Shown here: piece by piece, positions 1 through 12,235 of the stretch | How the letters are laid out: each line of letters begins with the position of its first letter | Position numbering within the stretch: the first letter of the stretch is position 1 | Assembly (NCBI GenBank): GCA_026874595.1 | Contig: CM049312.1 | Span: 74,000,429-74,064,428 of the forward strand | Source: Sipunculus nudus | Lineage: Eukaryota > Annelida > Sipuncula > Golfingiida > Sipunculidae | DNA: 64,000 nt | Reading direction: 5' to 3' | Notes under the pieces: generated by a model | The model's input: the letters and a program-made list of their open reading frames with translations, nothing else | Database searches by the model: none | What the model was told of the DNA's origin: nothing | Translations under genes and position numbers: made by a program

Positions 1-249
1 AGTATGAACACAGTCTATAGAATACTCCATGTCAATTGCCGAGTTTGGGGAATCACTATTGGACACACTTGTTGTGTGAAATAATCTTAAAGCAAGCTAT
101 TCTCCTACCTTTTCTATAGAATCTATGTGGTTTCTGACTTAGTCTGTGTAAATATTCATGAACTCTAGTTAATACCTGTTAGGAAAAGTTTTTAAAACGG
201 CTCTTTAAAGATGCGTGAGTTGTTATCTACAAACTGTTAGTAAACATAG

Positions 250-470
250 TATATGTGTCAATGTTGACAAACAAACTATGTATCTGTAGGTGGTTGGTGC
301 ATTTGTGTGGAAGCTGAAAGGTCACTAGTTGTAAAATGCCCTTGCAAACCTCCTGGTTAGTCTGACCTGATGTCCTTGTAGAATGTGGTTAGATTATTTT
401 GGTGAACACCCCATGTTACAAACACATAGATATAAACAAACAAACAGCTGTTGTGCAGCGGGATCAGTAT
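250..470 (+). repeat. Dispersed repeat, decayed copy of 59880-60090
   Basis: GAAAGGTCACTAGTTGTAAAATGCC...GATTATTTTGGTGAACACCCC...AAACAAACAAACAGC aligns with 59940-60080. CpGs in that copy are TpG or CpA here. The 90-codon frame at 383-655 starts inside this repeat and is therefore unlikely to be a gene. Confidence 0.55.
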
Positions 471-1349
471 TTTTGGCCTATTTCTATAAAAGTTTCAAGG
501 GATTATCTCAAGTTTATAAACATCAGATATTGGAAAAGGCCACTTTAATAAAGGAAACAAAAGTAGCAAAGAAAACTTCTATGCAAATTAAAGATAGAAT
601 TTTGAATGAGTTCACCAGTAGAACATCAACAAAAGCTGATCAGATTTTCTACTAGCTGAGGTAATAACAAGCTACCACTGAAATCAAGCATCATTATGAG
701 GCAAACTGGTTATTTTTGAACATCAAGCTTACAAGTTACATTACTCTCACAATCACAACCGCCCACACTAATAAGAAAACAATGTATGGACATGAGCTAC
801 TGGAGCTGTTATGACACATGAAACATTAATGAATACCAAACAATGTAACAATCACACTCCATGCTGGTCGATAACACGGTATTACATTTAGCAGTATAAA
901 AAGAAGTGAAACCAGGACCAGCAAGAAAGAAAAAGTCAAAACTTTCAAGATTTTTCTCAAAATACAGGTAAATGTACGGCTGCAGCATCATTATTGGTCA
1001 AATAAACCTTTTATGAAAATAATAAAGACTGGAGACTCAAATTGCAGATATATTATACAGCCTAATTGAAACTGGCATAAGTAAAACCATACAGAATCTC
1101 CAGAGAGCCTGGGTACAGAAAATGAGGTTCTCTAAAACTATCAATAGGGGTCAGAAATTACAATAGTTAATTATTTATAAACACTGCATTATGCACTTAT
1201 AAAAATCCAGTTTATTTTATAATTGCCTTAAGTTTATATATAAATTTACCTTTTTTAATTTACATGGTTTGTAAACATCTAGTTTTAATAACTGATCTTT
1301 GGCGCTGTCACCAGACAATAGGTGACAATATGTACGGTGTTTTGTATCA

Positions 1350-1990
1350 TAGTTTAACGAAGTCTGTTCTCTATTGATATTGACGTGAAGCGTCATCCTA
1401 AAGCGTTGACAGGTCTTGATTGTATATACATATTGTGTATTCTTGTATGGAATCCCATCGGCTATCAGCTGATTTATCCGTGTCACGCATCGTGTGTAAT
1501 TATTACATTTGGTATGTGGGTCGCCATGGTGACGCTAACAGTCAAACTAGGTCACATATATCCTTATATGGGACACTTGAGAAATAAGCCAATCAGAGAA
1601 CCGGATTGCCGTACACAGTGAACAGGCGATTGTGACGTCAGACTTCAAGAAGAGACGCTGATCGTTGGTTCAGTTGGGTCTTGAAGCTTGAGGTGGCAGC
1701 ACGCACGCACGAACATTGAAACGCCAGGAACGGCATAGAAGCAAGCTTCTACATGGGGCAAAGACCCAGCTCATGAGAACTCAGCCGTGCTGCCGACAGA
1801 GCTTCGTATTGGCGATAAAGTGAAAGAGCGCTCGTCACCTGCCGGCCTATTTCAGCTTGACCTAGATACATAACCGCCGTAAGCCGTGAAACCATTGCTA
1901 CACGAGCAAGGTCAAGGACTCTAAGCTCTACGTAAACAAAGAGCGCTATTGCATTCATGTGAACGTAAACCTACCCGGGTCGCTGACAAG
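1350..1990. promoter_or_regulatory. CpG-rich patch with CRE, CArG and CCAAT motifs
   Basis: A CpG-rich island in CpG-poor surroundings. It holds an inverted pair of CRE half-sites (TGACG 1381-1385, CGTCA 1391-1395), a consensus SRF CArG box CCTTATATGG (1562-1571), CCAAT (1589-1593) and a perfect CRE TGACGTCA (1633-1640), in plus-strand promoter order. An open frame of 69 codons lies on the minus strand at 1749-1958, unrecognised. The patch could be an internal promoter, an enhancer or the promoter of a nested plus-strand gene. It could also be a young CpG-rich transposon, though I saw no second copy in the window. Confidence 0.4.
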
Positions 1991-3550
1991 CAAGATTAGT
2001 TGAAGATCGCTAAACTCAGAAAGACTAGATCTATATGGTGCTAACCATACGCTAGATTCTACACAAAACAGTAACCAGAGATCTCTGAAGGAACTGAACT
2101 TTATTGTTTTTATACAAACCATGGACTCGGTAAATATCCTGTAATTTTAATGTGAAGAACGGTCGTATTGACACATCAACGCACACACTCACATTTGTGT
2201 CTCTGTAAGTATTGTCTTGAATTATATTTGTGAATTTAACCTGATGTCTCATAGTTTCTATTGATCTGGGTGTATGATTGTCTGGTATTTTAATACACGT
2301 CCTTAAAAGAACCTGGAAATGTCACCTGTAATGGCCGGGATCTAATTTCTTGATGAGTGAAATCAAGTGGCGAGCGTAAACCCATCGCATGGTTTTATAG
2401 GATATATCCGTTGTAAAGTTTTCACGTTAAGTTAGGGGTGACAGGCGCTCATTATGGCTCAAAATTAGCTAAGGATTCAGTAGTCTAAAAACCAGAGGAC
2501 CCATGGCAGAGCATGGTAAGAATGTATAATACCCCTGTCAGCACCCTGTCAGACTTTGGACCTGATGAAATATGCGCAGATATGTAGAAAGAACAAATCA
2601 GAAATAAATAGTTTATATACAGAATATGAACACCTATAATTTATTTTGCCTTATTTAAAATATGAATTCTTCACTACAGCTCAGATTCAGAAAGAAAGTG
2701 GCATACATCTGAAATCATGAATCAATCACTGTGCCACTAAAATTACATTAATTTATACAGTCAAGACTGATTCTATGTCCTCCAGCATAAACCATGGTAA
2801 CCATTATGATGTCATAATGGTCACCCAGGTATCCTGGGCAGACCTCCCTCTGACGGGACTTGAACCATCTAATGACACTGATCTTTGTTTTATATTGATC
2901 CGGCGATTCCAGGTGGATCCAGCAGCCTGAAGTTATTTCCGCTGTTGCTACTGCTGGTCAACTGGTCGATACTGTAACATGGTACATGGTGTCATCAGGG
3001 TGACAGGCAGCCTGGACCAGCCACGGATCTGGGTGTCTCAATCATAAGACGCTTGAGTCTTACTCTGTTGAAATTACGACCACCAACAGAACCTCAATAG
3101 ATTAGTAGCATTTTCAAGGTGGTCCTCTAAGCGAGGTCCAATATAAAGAGCAAACAAGGGACCTATGGGTCACGACGCTCAGCTGTTATATATGATAAAA
3201 AAATATTATTTAGAAATGAGGCACATGCTGGTTTTGTGTGGTAATAAATATAAGCTGTATTATGAGTTGTTGTTGTTTAGCATATGTATGATTTTGATAG
3301 TACCTTTGGAGACAGGGAAGAGGACTGATTTCATTTATTTTATTAACAATTGGAGTACTATTGTCACACAGATTTTGACTTGGCCATATAACTTATAAGC
3401 AGAACATATAATATAAGTGTTTAACTATTCATTAAAAAAAATTACAAATATTGTCCCAAATATAATTTTTATTAAAAATAATAAGAGAATCATATGATTC
3501 TTGAAAATGAAATATAACTGATATGATTATTAAAATAATATTAAAGAATA

Positions 3551-3574
3551 TATTCATGAATGCATTCATGAATA
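3551..3574. repeat. Perfect 24-base palindrome
   Basis: TATTCATGAATG is followed directly by its reverse complement, within very AT-rich DNA. A second small palindrome, GAATCATATGATTC, lies near 3488. Confidence 0.85.
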
Positions 3575-4439
3575 CATTTTGAAAGTATTTGCACGAGTAT
3601 TCATATACTTTCATTTTTACCTGAATTCCCATTCTTTATGCAAGAAATTTTATAATGGAGTACATAATCATATTCGTATTTAAATACAATTACAAAGTAT
3701 TCGCACCATGTCTGGAATTTATTCAATTTTCACCAAACAATGATGTTGAGAATCCAGAATATACAAAATTCACACATTTAAATAATGATCATAAGTACCT
3801 GGTTTTATGGCTTTTATTTATATTAAAAAATAACTGTAAAAAACTCATTTTGGACTAATTTCACATCAATTACACACTAGACACAGTAGGAATCATATAA
3901 ATTAATATTATCAACTGCATCTTTGTCCATCATTAATTTCCTTCATATGATCCCTAATGATTAGTAATGAATAATATGATTTACTTCTTTATCATTAAAA
4001 TTGAACTGAAAAATGCCATAGGTGACTGCATGGTGTTATTTGGAATATGTGACATTCTACCCATCGATACAAGATTCTTATATCATCAGTAACTGCAAGT
4101 TAATTTCCTGTTATTATAAACTAACAAATTCCTTTTCTATTTTTCTTTAATTTGTTATTAATAACCAATAAAAAATTTATTAATTTGTTGTTTATTATTA
4201 TGTTGTTGGTTAAAACTACTAGATGAGTTGGGTTGGACACCTGGATAAACTGTGGCTGGCCATAAGCTGCCTGGATTCCTGTATGCCTCGCCTCAAGCGT
4301 GCATAATTTGATGAAAGGTCAACAAGGTCAACATACAGGTGACTCAAGAGGGGCTGGAGAGAGCCAAAGTCTGACAGGGTCTCATAAAAAACATTAATAA
4401 AAGCTACAATTTTTGGCCAATTTCTTTCAGCTTTCTAAA

Positions 4440-5780
4440 CTAAAAAGCTGAAATCCTTATGTGTGCATGATATGAAAATTATATCAACAGTGCTCACGGG
4501 AAACAAACGTGCCATGGTCACAGTTGGGCAAAATTTAAGGTACTAATTTTATATTTATACTAATAACTTATAAAATTTGAAAAATTCAGAACTAATTTTG
4601 GGTATTCAATTGAATCTCGATTAAATAATGTTACATCCCTGACAAAAAAATCTCCAGCAATGCCCTTGTTAAGGGAGTAAATATATTTCTTGATTTTTTA
4701 CAAAGTGCATTATGTTTGGGCCCATAACTTAAAACAATTATGCAATACTGACATCATTCTGGGATGTGCATAGAGAATGAAAAATATGTATATTGTTAAT
4801 GATTAAAGTCAGATCAGTGGTTTTGATATTAGGCAGTCTTGAAGTGTAACAATGGGTTTTTAATGGAAAAATGAAGTTTTTCATTAATATCTCGAAGGTA
4901 TTAAGTCCTAGTGACCAAATTCTTGGCATGGTAGGGGATTTTGGAGACATCTAACTGTATGCTGAATTTAAGGAACTTAGAGCTGAAGCTGGGGAGCTGA
5001 GCTTTTGCAAACTGCATCACACTAGCTTGATGTAAACAATATGTTACAAGGTGCTTGAAAACTTGATTAAAATCTACAGTTTTTGATCAACTGGTTTCAA
5101 ATTTTTGGTGTTAACAGTTGAAATGCTGACAAAAACATGCTGTGAAAATTAAATCCACAGTACTTACAGGAAAAAAACGTGCCATGGTCAAAGTTGGGCA
5201 AAATTTAAGGTACCAATTTTTTATTTTTATTAATATTTTAAAAAATTTAAAAGATTTTCATCTAATTTTGGGTATGCAATTTAATTTTGATTAATTAAAG
5301 TTATATTACTGGAAAAAAGGTCCACAGCTTTAACATTTTTTGTGTTAAGTGATCAAATATCTTTCCTTTTTTTTTCAAAATGCATTATGTTTGGGCCCAG
5401 AACTTTTTTAAATTAAATAATACAGACATAATTTCTGGCATGTACATAGGAACTATATAGAGGAATATTTATGGTAAATATGAGGAAAAACAGATGAGTG
5501 GTTTTGATATTAGGCAGTCCTAAAGTGTGAAAATAGGTTTTTAATAAAAAATTGAGGTTTTTCCTTAATTTCTCAAAGGAACGAAGTTGCAAAGACCCAG
5601 TTTTCGGCTTGGTAGGAGATCTTGGGGACATCTAACATTATGCCGAATTTTGGATTCCTAGGTCTTACGGTTTCAAAACGTGCCACATCTACGGACGGAC
5701 GGACGGACGGACAGACGGACGGACGACGGACAATGGACCACGACTATAGCTCAGACGACTTATAGTCAGCTGAGCTAAAA
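4440..5780. repeat. Directly duplicated repeat (about 660-base spacing) ending in (ACGG)n and a hairpin
   Basis: 4490-4970 and 5150-5640 are diverged direct copies (GTGCCATGGTCA.AGTTGGGC, GGTTTTGATATTAGGCAGTC, GGGGACATCTAAC). The right copy continues into (ACGG)n at about 5691-5732 and a terminal hairpin, TAGCTCAGACGACTTATAGTCAGCTGAGCTA type, at about 5744-5778. Related ends occur at 28260-28342 and 42735-42800. The 70- and 72-codon minus-strand frames are paralogous only because the DNA is duplicated. Probable mobile element, class unknown. Confidence 0.65.
5691..5732 (+). repeat. (ACGG)n microsatellite
   Basis: About ten GGAC units with a few substitutions, part of the repeat end described at 4440-5780. 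Confidence 0.9.
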
Positions 5781-6151
5781 ATGAATTAGAACCGTGTCAT
5801 AACATAGTGGCAAGGTCATTTGAAACATCACACTTGTTTGCATTGTGGGTGTCACTTTGCCAACTCCTTTAAACCAATCAGATGGCCAACAGTCTAAATT
5901 AGAATTTTATGAATATTCATGAGGAAATTACCATGTAAATAAAAAAAATATCAGCTTTATGGTAGGTGTTTCCTGGAACCATATGGAATTGAAATTAAGC
6001 TAGTTCAATGTAAATTTGACCTCCAAAAAAGAGCTAAAAGAGGGAGTTCTTGGTGTCGAAGTTGCATAAGCTTCTGTGGCCTTACAAAGACATAAGGGTA
6101 TGTCATTGGACATGGCAGATCGTAAGCCAATTACAAATAAAGGGTTAATTG

Positions 6152-6850
6152 TACGCTCTTTACACAGCGCTTCACCTATAGGGCTACTTCCTATATCGTA
6201 AGGCGCTGTTTGTTATGACCTCGTATCCTGCATTGCAACACCAGAAGGGAGCACTGTATTTTTGTTCAATCAGATGAAACTTTGTGCTGGAAGACAAAGC
6301 CAAGCGAGGAATACACGGAGTCAATCATATTCATTTCTTTTTGAGTGACAGCTCATCCCCCAGCGTAACCGTCTAAACAGGCCACAGGCTCAGAGAGAAT
6401 TGCCCCTAACGTGGTTTGCTTAGGGCCTTGGGCACATAGGATGCTCGGCCGGTGAGCTGTAATTCAAGCGAAACGTAACAACAAAGGCTGCGTGCACACC
6501 TCGCTGGCTGGTTTCAGTTCTGCAGACAACAGATACATGGCTACGCTAACACAGTCATAATGTCATAATCGAATCGGTCGATGATGCGAGAATGCAGAGG
6601 GAGCAATTTAAATTCGACCGGAAACTCATCAAACGGCGCTTGAAGCGCGGCAATGGGCGGAGCCAGGATGCCTGTCAAGTGTTTGTTTATTGGCATCTGA
6701 TTGGCTGCTTGTCACATCGTACGCACGTTTATTTCAGTGGACAACAAACCGCCATCTGGTGTCTAAATATATCATAAACGGTCAAAGCTGGCAGCGTGAA
6801 AATCAGTTGCTTCTTTAGAAGCGCAAGATTTCCGCTGCCTCGGGAGCGTA
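6152..6850 (+). mobile_element. 699-base element, copy 1, with 9-base target duplication
   Basis: Flanked by GGTTAATTG at 6143-6151 and 6851-6859, a perfect 9-base direct repeat. The termini are imperfect inverted repeats: TACGCTC at the left and GAGCGTA at the right, with CAGCG also matching at positions 14-18 (13 of 18 by eye). It is GC- and CpG-rich, with CCAAT and GC-box-like motifs (GGGCGGAGCC). A 61-codon frame (6592-6777) is also open in the other copy, with two residue changes, but so short a frame in young copies proves nothing. The 8-9 base duplication suggests a Mutator- or Merlin-like non-autonomous DNA element; class uncertain. Confidence 0.8.
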
Positions 6851-8337
6851 GGTTAATTGTGGACCAAAGGTAGAAGAACACTCAGCATGAAACATAACAA
6901 AGGCATGAGCCACTGTGGTGATTGAGCTAGCTGGCTGTGGACAATGCTGCTTAAAGAGCTGGAGAGATCATAAATCTTGACATGTACTGAATACTGCCAG
7001 CTCCTGGTCAGTTCCATTTCTATACCCACAAGGAACTGATGAAGATATGCTAATTTCCAGTCCCCCCCCCCCCCATGCCTTCTTCAGTCTACTCTTATAA
7101 ACACACTCTTTTGCAGTATAATTCAAAGTGATGTATGTATCAAGACCACCATACCATAATGAAGAATTGTTTCTGTTTGGTGCTTAAGTCTGTATAGACT
7201 TGTAATAAATTTTACAACCAATTTGAATAATCCACATTTTCCAAAACATTTTAAACCATTTTTTTTTTGTGTATTATGAATTGGTGGTCCTAAATTTCCC
7301 CAGCTTGCATGGGTTCAGGCACAGGAAGTGCTTGTTTGGTTACAAGGTCTTTTAACAGATAAAATTTTAAAGGGAATTTAGGAAAGTGCATGGAAAAATC
7401 TGGTGGAGGGTTTAAATAGATATGCGACTTAAACTAGAGAATCTACAGTCTCTCACTATTAAATACCATTTAGAATCAAGCATTTATAATCAACATAAAG
7501 GAAAGGATTTGCATAAATATTAATTAATATAAAAAAATACTCAGTACAGAATTTCTGAGTGATAACATCATCCCGTTTGAACTATATAATGGCTTTAAAC
7601 TTAATGAATAGCTTAATAATGATTTTAAAGAAGAGAACATATGGCGCCACCGACACTACAGGTATGGCTGGCTGGCATTTGGTTTGATCTTTGGACAATA
7701 TTCATTCATGTTCAACACGAACTTCCCAAGGTACAACATTTGCTGTTTACATAATGTTGCATGATTGGATTTTGACAGTGCAACTAATATCATCAGTCAG
7801 TAGAAGCTGTGATATAAATAGATGATGATTGTCATACCAGTAGAGGACGTGTCATCACATGTTATATATTAGGATTCAGGTTCAATGCTCTCCAGACCAG
7901 GCCAAAAATAATACTGAGGACACCCAAAATATACACCTATAAGGGTCAAGGTCAACCATGAAAGGTCAAATGTGAAACACGTCTAGGTCACGTAACTTTT
8001 TTCATATCACATGACCATGAACAATATTAAGGAGAAGATAAAAAGAAACAAGTCCCAAGTTACATTGTTTTCCTGTTTATTTTACATATAATATAAGTAA
8101 CCATCCCGCCAGCCTACATGCATTTATAACAAAAGAGCAAATTATATGCAATAGATAGTGACATTGTACACTAGGTGACCTACCTATGGTCATTATACAA
8201 AGAATCCAACTTATAATTTAATGTCAGCCCCTGGGCAAGCCACTGGCCCTTTAAGTGCACTTCCTCTATTGTAAACTCACAGGGTTCCAGTGGTCTACAG
8301 CTCTACTACTCCAAACAATTAAGATATTATCTAAAGA

Positions 8338-8735
8338 GGAGTCAATGATCAATTATAAATGATGCTAGGTCAGCTGGTACATGTGATCCAATTGATCAAT
8401 CTTATATTGGTATAATCAAGTCCAAACGTTTGCTCATAACCTAAGCTTTGTGACGAATTGTGTGTTTTTATATTATTTATGTGAGCAAACTTAAGAATCC
8501 GAGTTTAGTGTGTAAAACATCTATTCAGTTTACCAGACCCACATGTTGGCTATACAATTATTACATATATTAGGCAACTGTGGAACTTATTTTCCATCCT
8601 ACCTATTAGTTGATATTATATATGGATTAATATACTATAAGAAATTTCATACTCTTGAGGAACCAATTAATTCTGATTATCAATCAGCAGAGGTCTCCCA
8701 AACTTTGCTGATGATCAATCATAAAATTACAACTT
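8338..8735. mobile_element. Decayed relative of the 44190-44595 MITE
   Basis: Shares ATTATCAATCAGCAGAGGT and the following TGATGATCAATCAT...TTACAAC with the right half of 44190-44595, and has AATGATCAATTAT at its left. Boundaries are approximate. The 66-codon frame at 8543-8743 is inside it and not a gene. Confidence 0.45.
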
Positions 8736-9796
8736 ATTTCTGATAATAAGATTATCAGATTGGCAAACAGTGTGGTGTTTGTTAATATATCAAGAGCTCA
8801 TAAGTGCCAGTGAGATAGGTTTTGTTCCGTCTAAATGATATGTTACACTGGTTTTACATTACTGATTTCTTGTTTAGATCGATTTCTGTTTCTGCCTTGA
8901 CTGATTTGTAAGCAAAACTGTTTCTATCCACTAACCATGTCTATGTGATTTCTAACGAAACAAGAAGACCGGGTGCAAAATCTACATGTATAGGGAATAA
9001 TTTCCGATTGAAATGTGTTGACAGGCCTTGGTGATTTTACAATAGCAGAAGAGCATTATGGGTAATCAAGAAACTGCAGATTCAAATCTTAGTCCACTGC
9101 TCCACATATCTTAACCTGGTAACCTCCTTATGTAATCTCATTCCATGCACTAGGACTTCCACAATTCAACTGATTCTGAGTATTTACATGTGAATTATTT
9201 CACAATTCCCACCAAGTGTCTCTCTGGACACATTCTCTCACATTCAGCAAGCTGTTTTTTCTTTTATACTCTTACATACATGAAATTCAATTTTGAAATT
9301 TTTAACTGCTTTCTACCAGAAACAATATGAGACACATACCTCTTCATAATCAATCTCCAGACATTAATGACTAAAATACAAACTTCACTATCTGAGAAGA
9401 CGATTATCAGAGATGTGTTCATTTAAATAAAGAGGTTGCCTTCATATTCACCAGGATAAAATTTCTCAATCTTGTCTTTTCCATTGTTTCACAAGGGATC
9501 TTTTTTTTTGGAAATCCCATGATAAAATATCAACACAGAGTATTCCCATTATTAAATGAATTAATTATAGTAGGTTAAACATGTGTGGAATTGTATCAAC
9601 TAGATTGGGCAAAATAGAACATCAAAGCAAATAACGTTTATTGCCAGCAGATAATTTGAAAGATACAGTATCATTTAGAAGTTATCTTTCATTGACAGGT
9701 AACATGCAAAATTATTATTTGATAATGTCATTTTTTTTCCTTCGATGATGCAACCTCTGATTCACAATGGTTTCACTTTGGTGATAATTCCCCTGT

Positions 9797-10135
9797 TGCA
9801 AATATCGCAAATTTGAAACGCTCTCAAACAAAAGACAACCACAGTTTACACACACAGAGACAATATAACACATTCATGTTACCAGCATGCCACACAATTA
9901 CACAGAGTCACAGATAAAACGTATAAGCTACAAAAGCCAAAACCAACCAAAGCTTCATTGAACAACTGGAGATTAAACTGGCAAAACTCTTGACCTTGAC
10001 AAAGAACTTGGTCAAGCTTTATTTAGCAGACCCTGATCATAAATAGCATGTGTATATGCATGCTATCTTCAAATACTGTGGTTGACTAAAGTTTTGTTCA
10101 CGAGGGTTTCAAATTCACTATATTTATGAAAGGGA
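9797..10135. repeat. Two decayed termini of the TTCGCGAGGG repeat, facing away from each other
   Basis: 9797-9845 reads as the 61170-61222 terminus with CpGs changed to CpA/TpG and ends in ACAACCACAGT. 10078-10135 reads as the reverse terminus (ACTGTGGTTG...TTCACGAGGG). They are therefore two separate copies, not the two ends of one. Confidence 0.5.
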
Positions 10136-11159
10136 TATCATCCTGAATATATTGCCTCATCTAAACAGGTGAACAGCCAATTTTGCTATAGCTTCACTGG
10201 CATCTCATGTATAATAGGTCAGGTTCATTAAATATTTTTTTATGCTAGCCTTACATCAAAGTTTGATATTATTAACAGTATCAATTTTTTTATATCTGCC
10301 ACTAATTAAGATGATTTTCCATTCATTTGATGTTTTCATAGGTCCTCAAAAAATTGTAAAGATTTTGAGAGTGTATAAGCTAATTGGTATAATAATGGTT
10401 ATAGAAATGGTGTAAGTTAATGTAAGGTAAGATCATGAAAATTAAACATTAGCAAAACACTGAAGAAGTGGTTACCATGAAAATTTAACCCTGTGAATAT
10501 GTAACTAACCACAGTATTTGTGATAAAATCATGCAAAGTGCATAATTTAGTCAGATGTTCCAGTAATAATTACTCAATACTGTGTTAATATTAAGAACAC
10601 CAGAATCTCTCCAGCCATTTAGCTCTGGGTGAGGACCTTTTGGCTTACAAAATATTTATGCTGTCTGTGTCATGTACTCTTTAACCTGGGGGTAAATATG
10701 AGCTTTTGCAGCAAGTTCTACAACAGTCATAGCGTTCTGTTGCTGCTGCTGGCTGAGTAAACAAAGACTGCTTACACAGCACCTCCCACAGCATATAGCA
10801 TCTGAACCTTTAACCTTCAGAAAAGCTAATTTCTACCATCGACAGACAAGAGCTTCCCAGCATGTTTCCATTACTCTCGACATGTATAAAAACCATCATC
10901 ACAGAGTGACAGTTAAACATTATCTACTGGACTGGTGAGTGTTTTGACCATTTCTCTACTGATAAAATATATTGTAAATAAATTCAAACGGGAACATATT
11001 TATAGGCAATATTTATTGTAAACAATAGTTGAATATGTTAATGATATTAAATAATTCACACATTAATGAGAATATTCCCTCAACCTCTATATACATTTAT
11101 ACATACAATCTATTCACAAAAATTTTTAAAACAAACCTTCTTATTATAGTCTGAAATAA

Positions 11160-11600
11160 GATTTAAAAATACAGATGAAAAGAAACAGCAAGAAGAATGA
11201 AAAAATAAAGAACCACAAGAAGAAAAAGGGAGGGATGAGAGAAAAAGAAATAGCTGAGCAGAGCAGATGAGAACACAGAACAATATCTGCCAAGAAGAGA
11301 TTAAAAAAGGAAATGCAAAGAGGAGCAGAGAAGAGCAAAGAGAATATAACACGAAAACACAAAATATGAAAACTGTGTAGTACAAAGAAAATTACCAAAA
11401 TGAGACTAAAGATGAGGACAACAGAAGTAAAAGGAGAAGAAAACATGAGAACACAGAAGAAGAGAACTAAGAAGAGAAAAGAGAAGAAATGAGAAAACAG
11501 AGCAGGAGAGAGCTGATAAGAGAACAGCATATATGGACAGAACAGAGCACAAAAGAGAAAACAGAACAGAGCATGAAAGAACATAAAAGAACAGAAAAAA
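11160..11600 (+). repeat. 440-base purine-rich (GA-rich) tract
   Basis: The plus strand is overwhelmingly A and G (AAGAAGAGAACAGAG-like degenerate units) for about 440 bases. Long minus-strand frames here (91 and 153 codons, Phe/Leu/Ser only) result from the composition and are not proteins. Confidence 0.85.
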
Positions 11601-12072
11601 TACAAAGGAATTGCTAACTTATTATCCTCATATAAATGAAATACCTGAAATCATCATCAACTTGTTTCCTTCATATAGCATCAGCAAAACTGTTAATCAA
11701 GATCCATTGATTTAGCAGTATTAGGTAGTTTGTTCTGTATACAGCAGTTTAGACCAATTTTCTCCAAAGGGACGTTCACCAGATCAATAATGCCTGGAGG
11801 ACATTTGTGTTGACAGACCACTGTAATCAGACCGTGTAGAAGGATGGTAATGATGAGTGATGGACGGATGATGATAATAAATAACAACCATCAGGGCTGG
11901 TCTAAACATGTCCTGAGGCCAAAGAACTTCCTAGAGGTACATGAAATACAACCATAGAAAACTGGTGTGTGGGGGGGGGGGGGACTTATAGATGTACTCA
12001 GTGCCACAAGACAATCTTGAATTCAGACTTGTACAGTAACCATGTACCAAAACACCATATTTTCTTTTTTTT

Positions 12073-12235
12073 TTTTTGTGTGTGGAGGTAACCACCTCCA
12101 TTTTTTTTAATGCTAACTTAACTACGTATATGTACATCTGCAGGTTTCCTTTCCGGTTTCAGGCTTTTGTGACATGGCAGTATCACACTCTTCCTCTCAT
12201 TTTATATCCTGACATCAACCAGGCCGAATAATGTG
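12073..12235 (-). repeat. SINE family 2, 3'-end fragment
   Basis: Shares GGAGGTAACCACCTCC and the following 150 bases (CTTAACTACGTATATGTACATCTGC) with the 33341 and 23553 copies. The tRNA-like head is missing. A T-run precedes it on the plus strand. Confidence 0.65.

Larger units (their letters stand above)
471..4439. other. Intronic DNA, otherwise without recognised features
   Basis: Apart from the CpG-rich patch at 1350-1990 this is AT-rich. 2799-2822 is a small hairpin (ACCATTATGA, TG, TCATAATGGT). 2750-3130 is moderately GC-rich and repeat-like, with a degenerate tRNA-like GGACTTGAACC near 2859. 3150-4200 is very AT-rich. Confidence 0.5.
6860..11159. other. AT-rich intronic DNA
   Basis: Holds only a C-run near 7062, the decayed MITE at 8338-8735 and the two repeat ends at 9797-10135. 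No coding exon is seen on either strand. Confidence 0.5.

Noticed and set aside
383-655. 90-codon plus-strand frame
   Set aside because: Starts inside a dispersed repeat also present at 59880-60090, where the frame is not kept.
2100-2870. Acceptor-like sites near 2137 and 2838 followed by Gly-Tyr-Leu on the minus strand (possible GRK2 exon 3)
   Set aside because: The continuations (GYLPSPWF and GYLGDHYD) do not match the family sequence LLFRDFC, and the first soon meets a stop.
4738-5631. Two paralogous 70-codon minus-strand frames beginning MSP(K/R)SPT
   Set aside because: Similarity comes from a directly duplicated non-coding repeat; both are short and AT-driven.
11144-11605. 153-codon minus-strand frame
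   Set aside because: Pure Phe/Leu/Ser/Cys composition caused by the purine-rich tract; not a protein.
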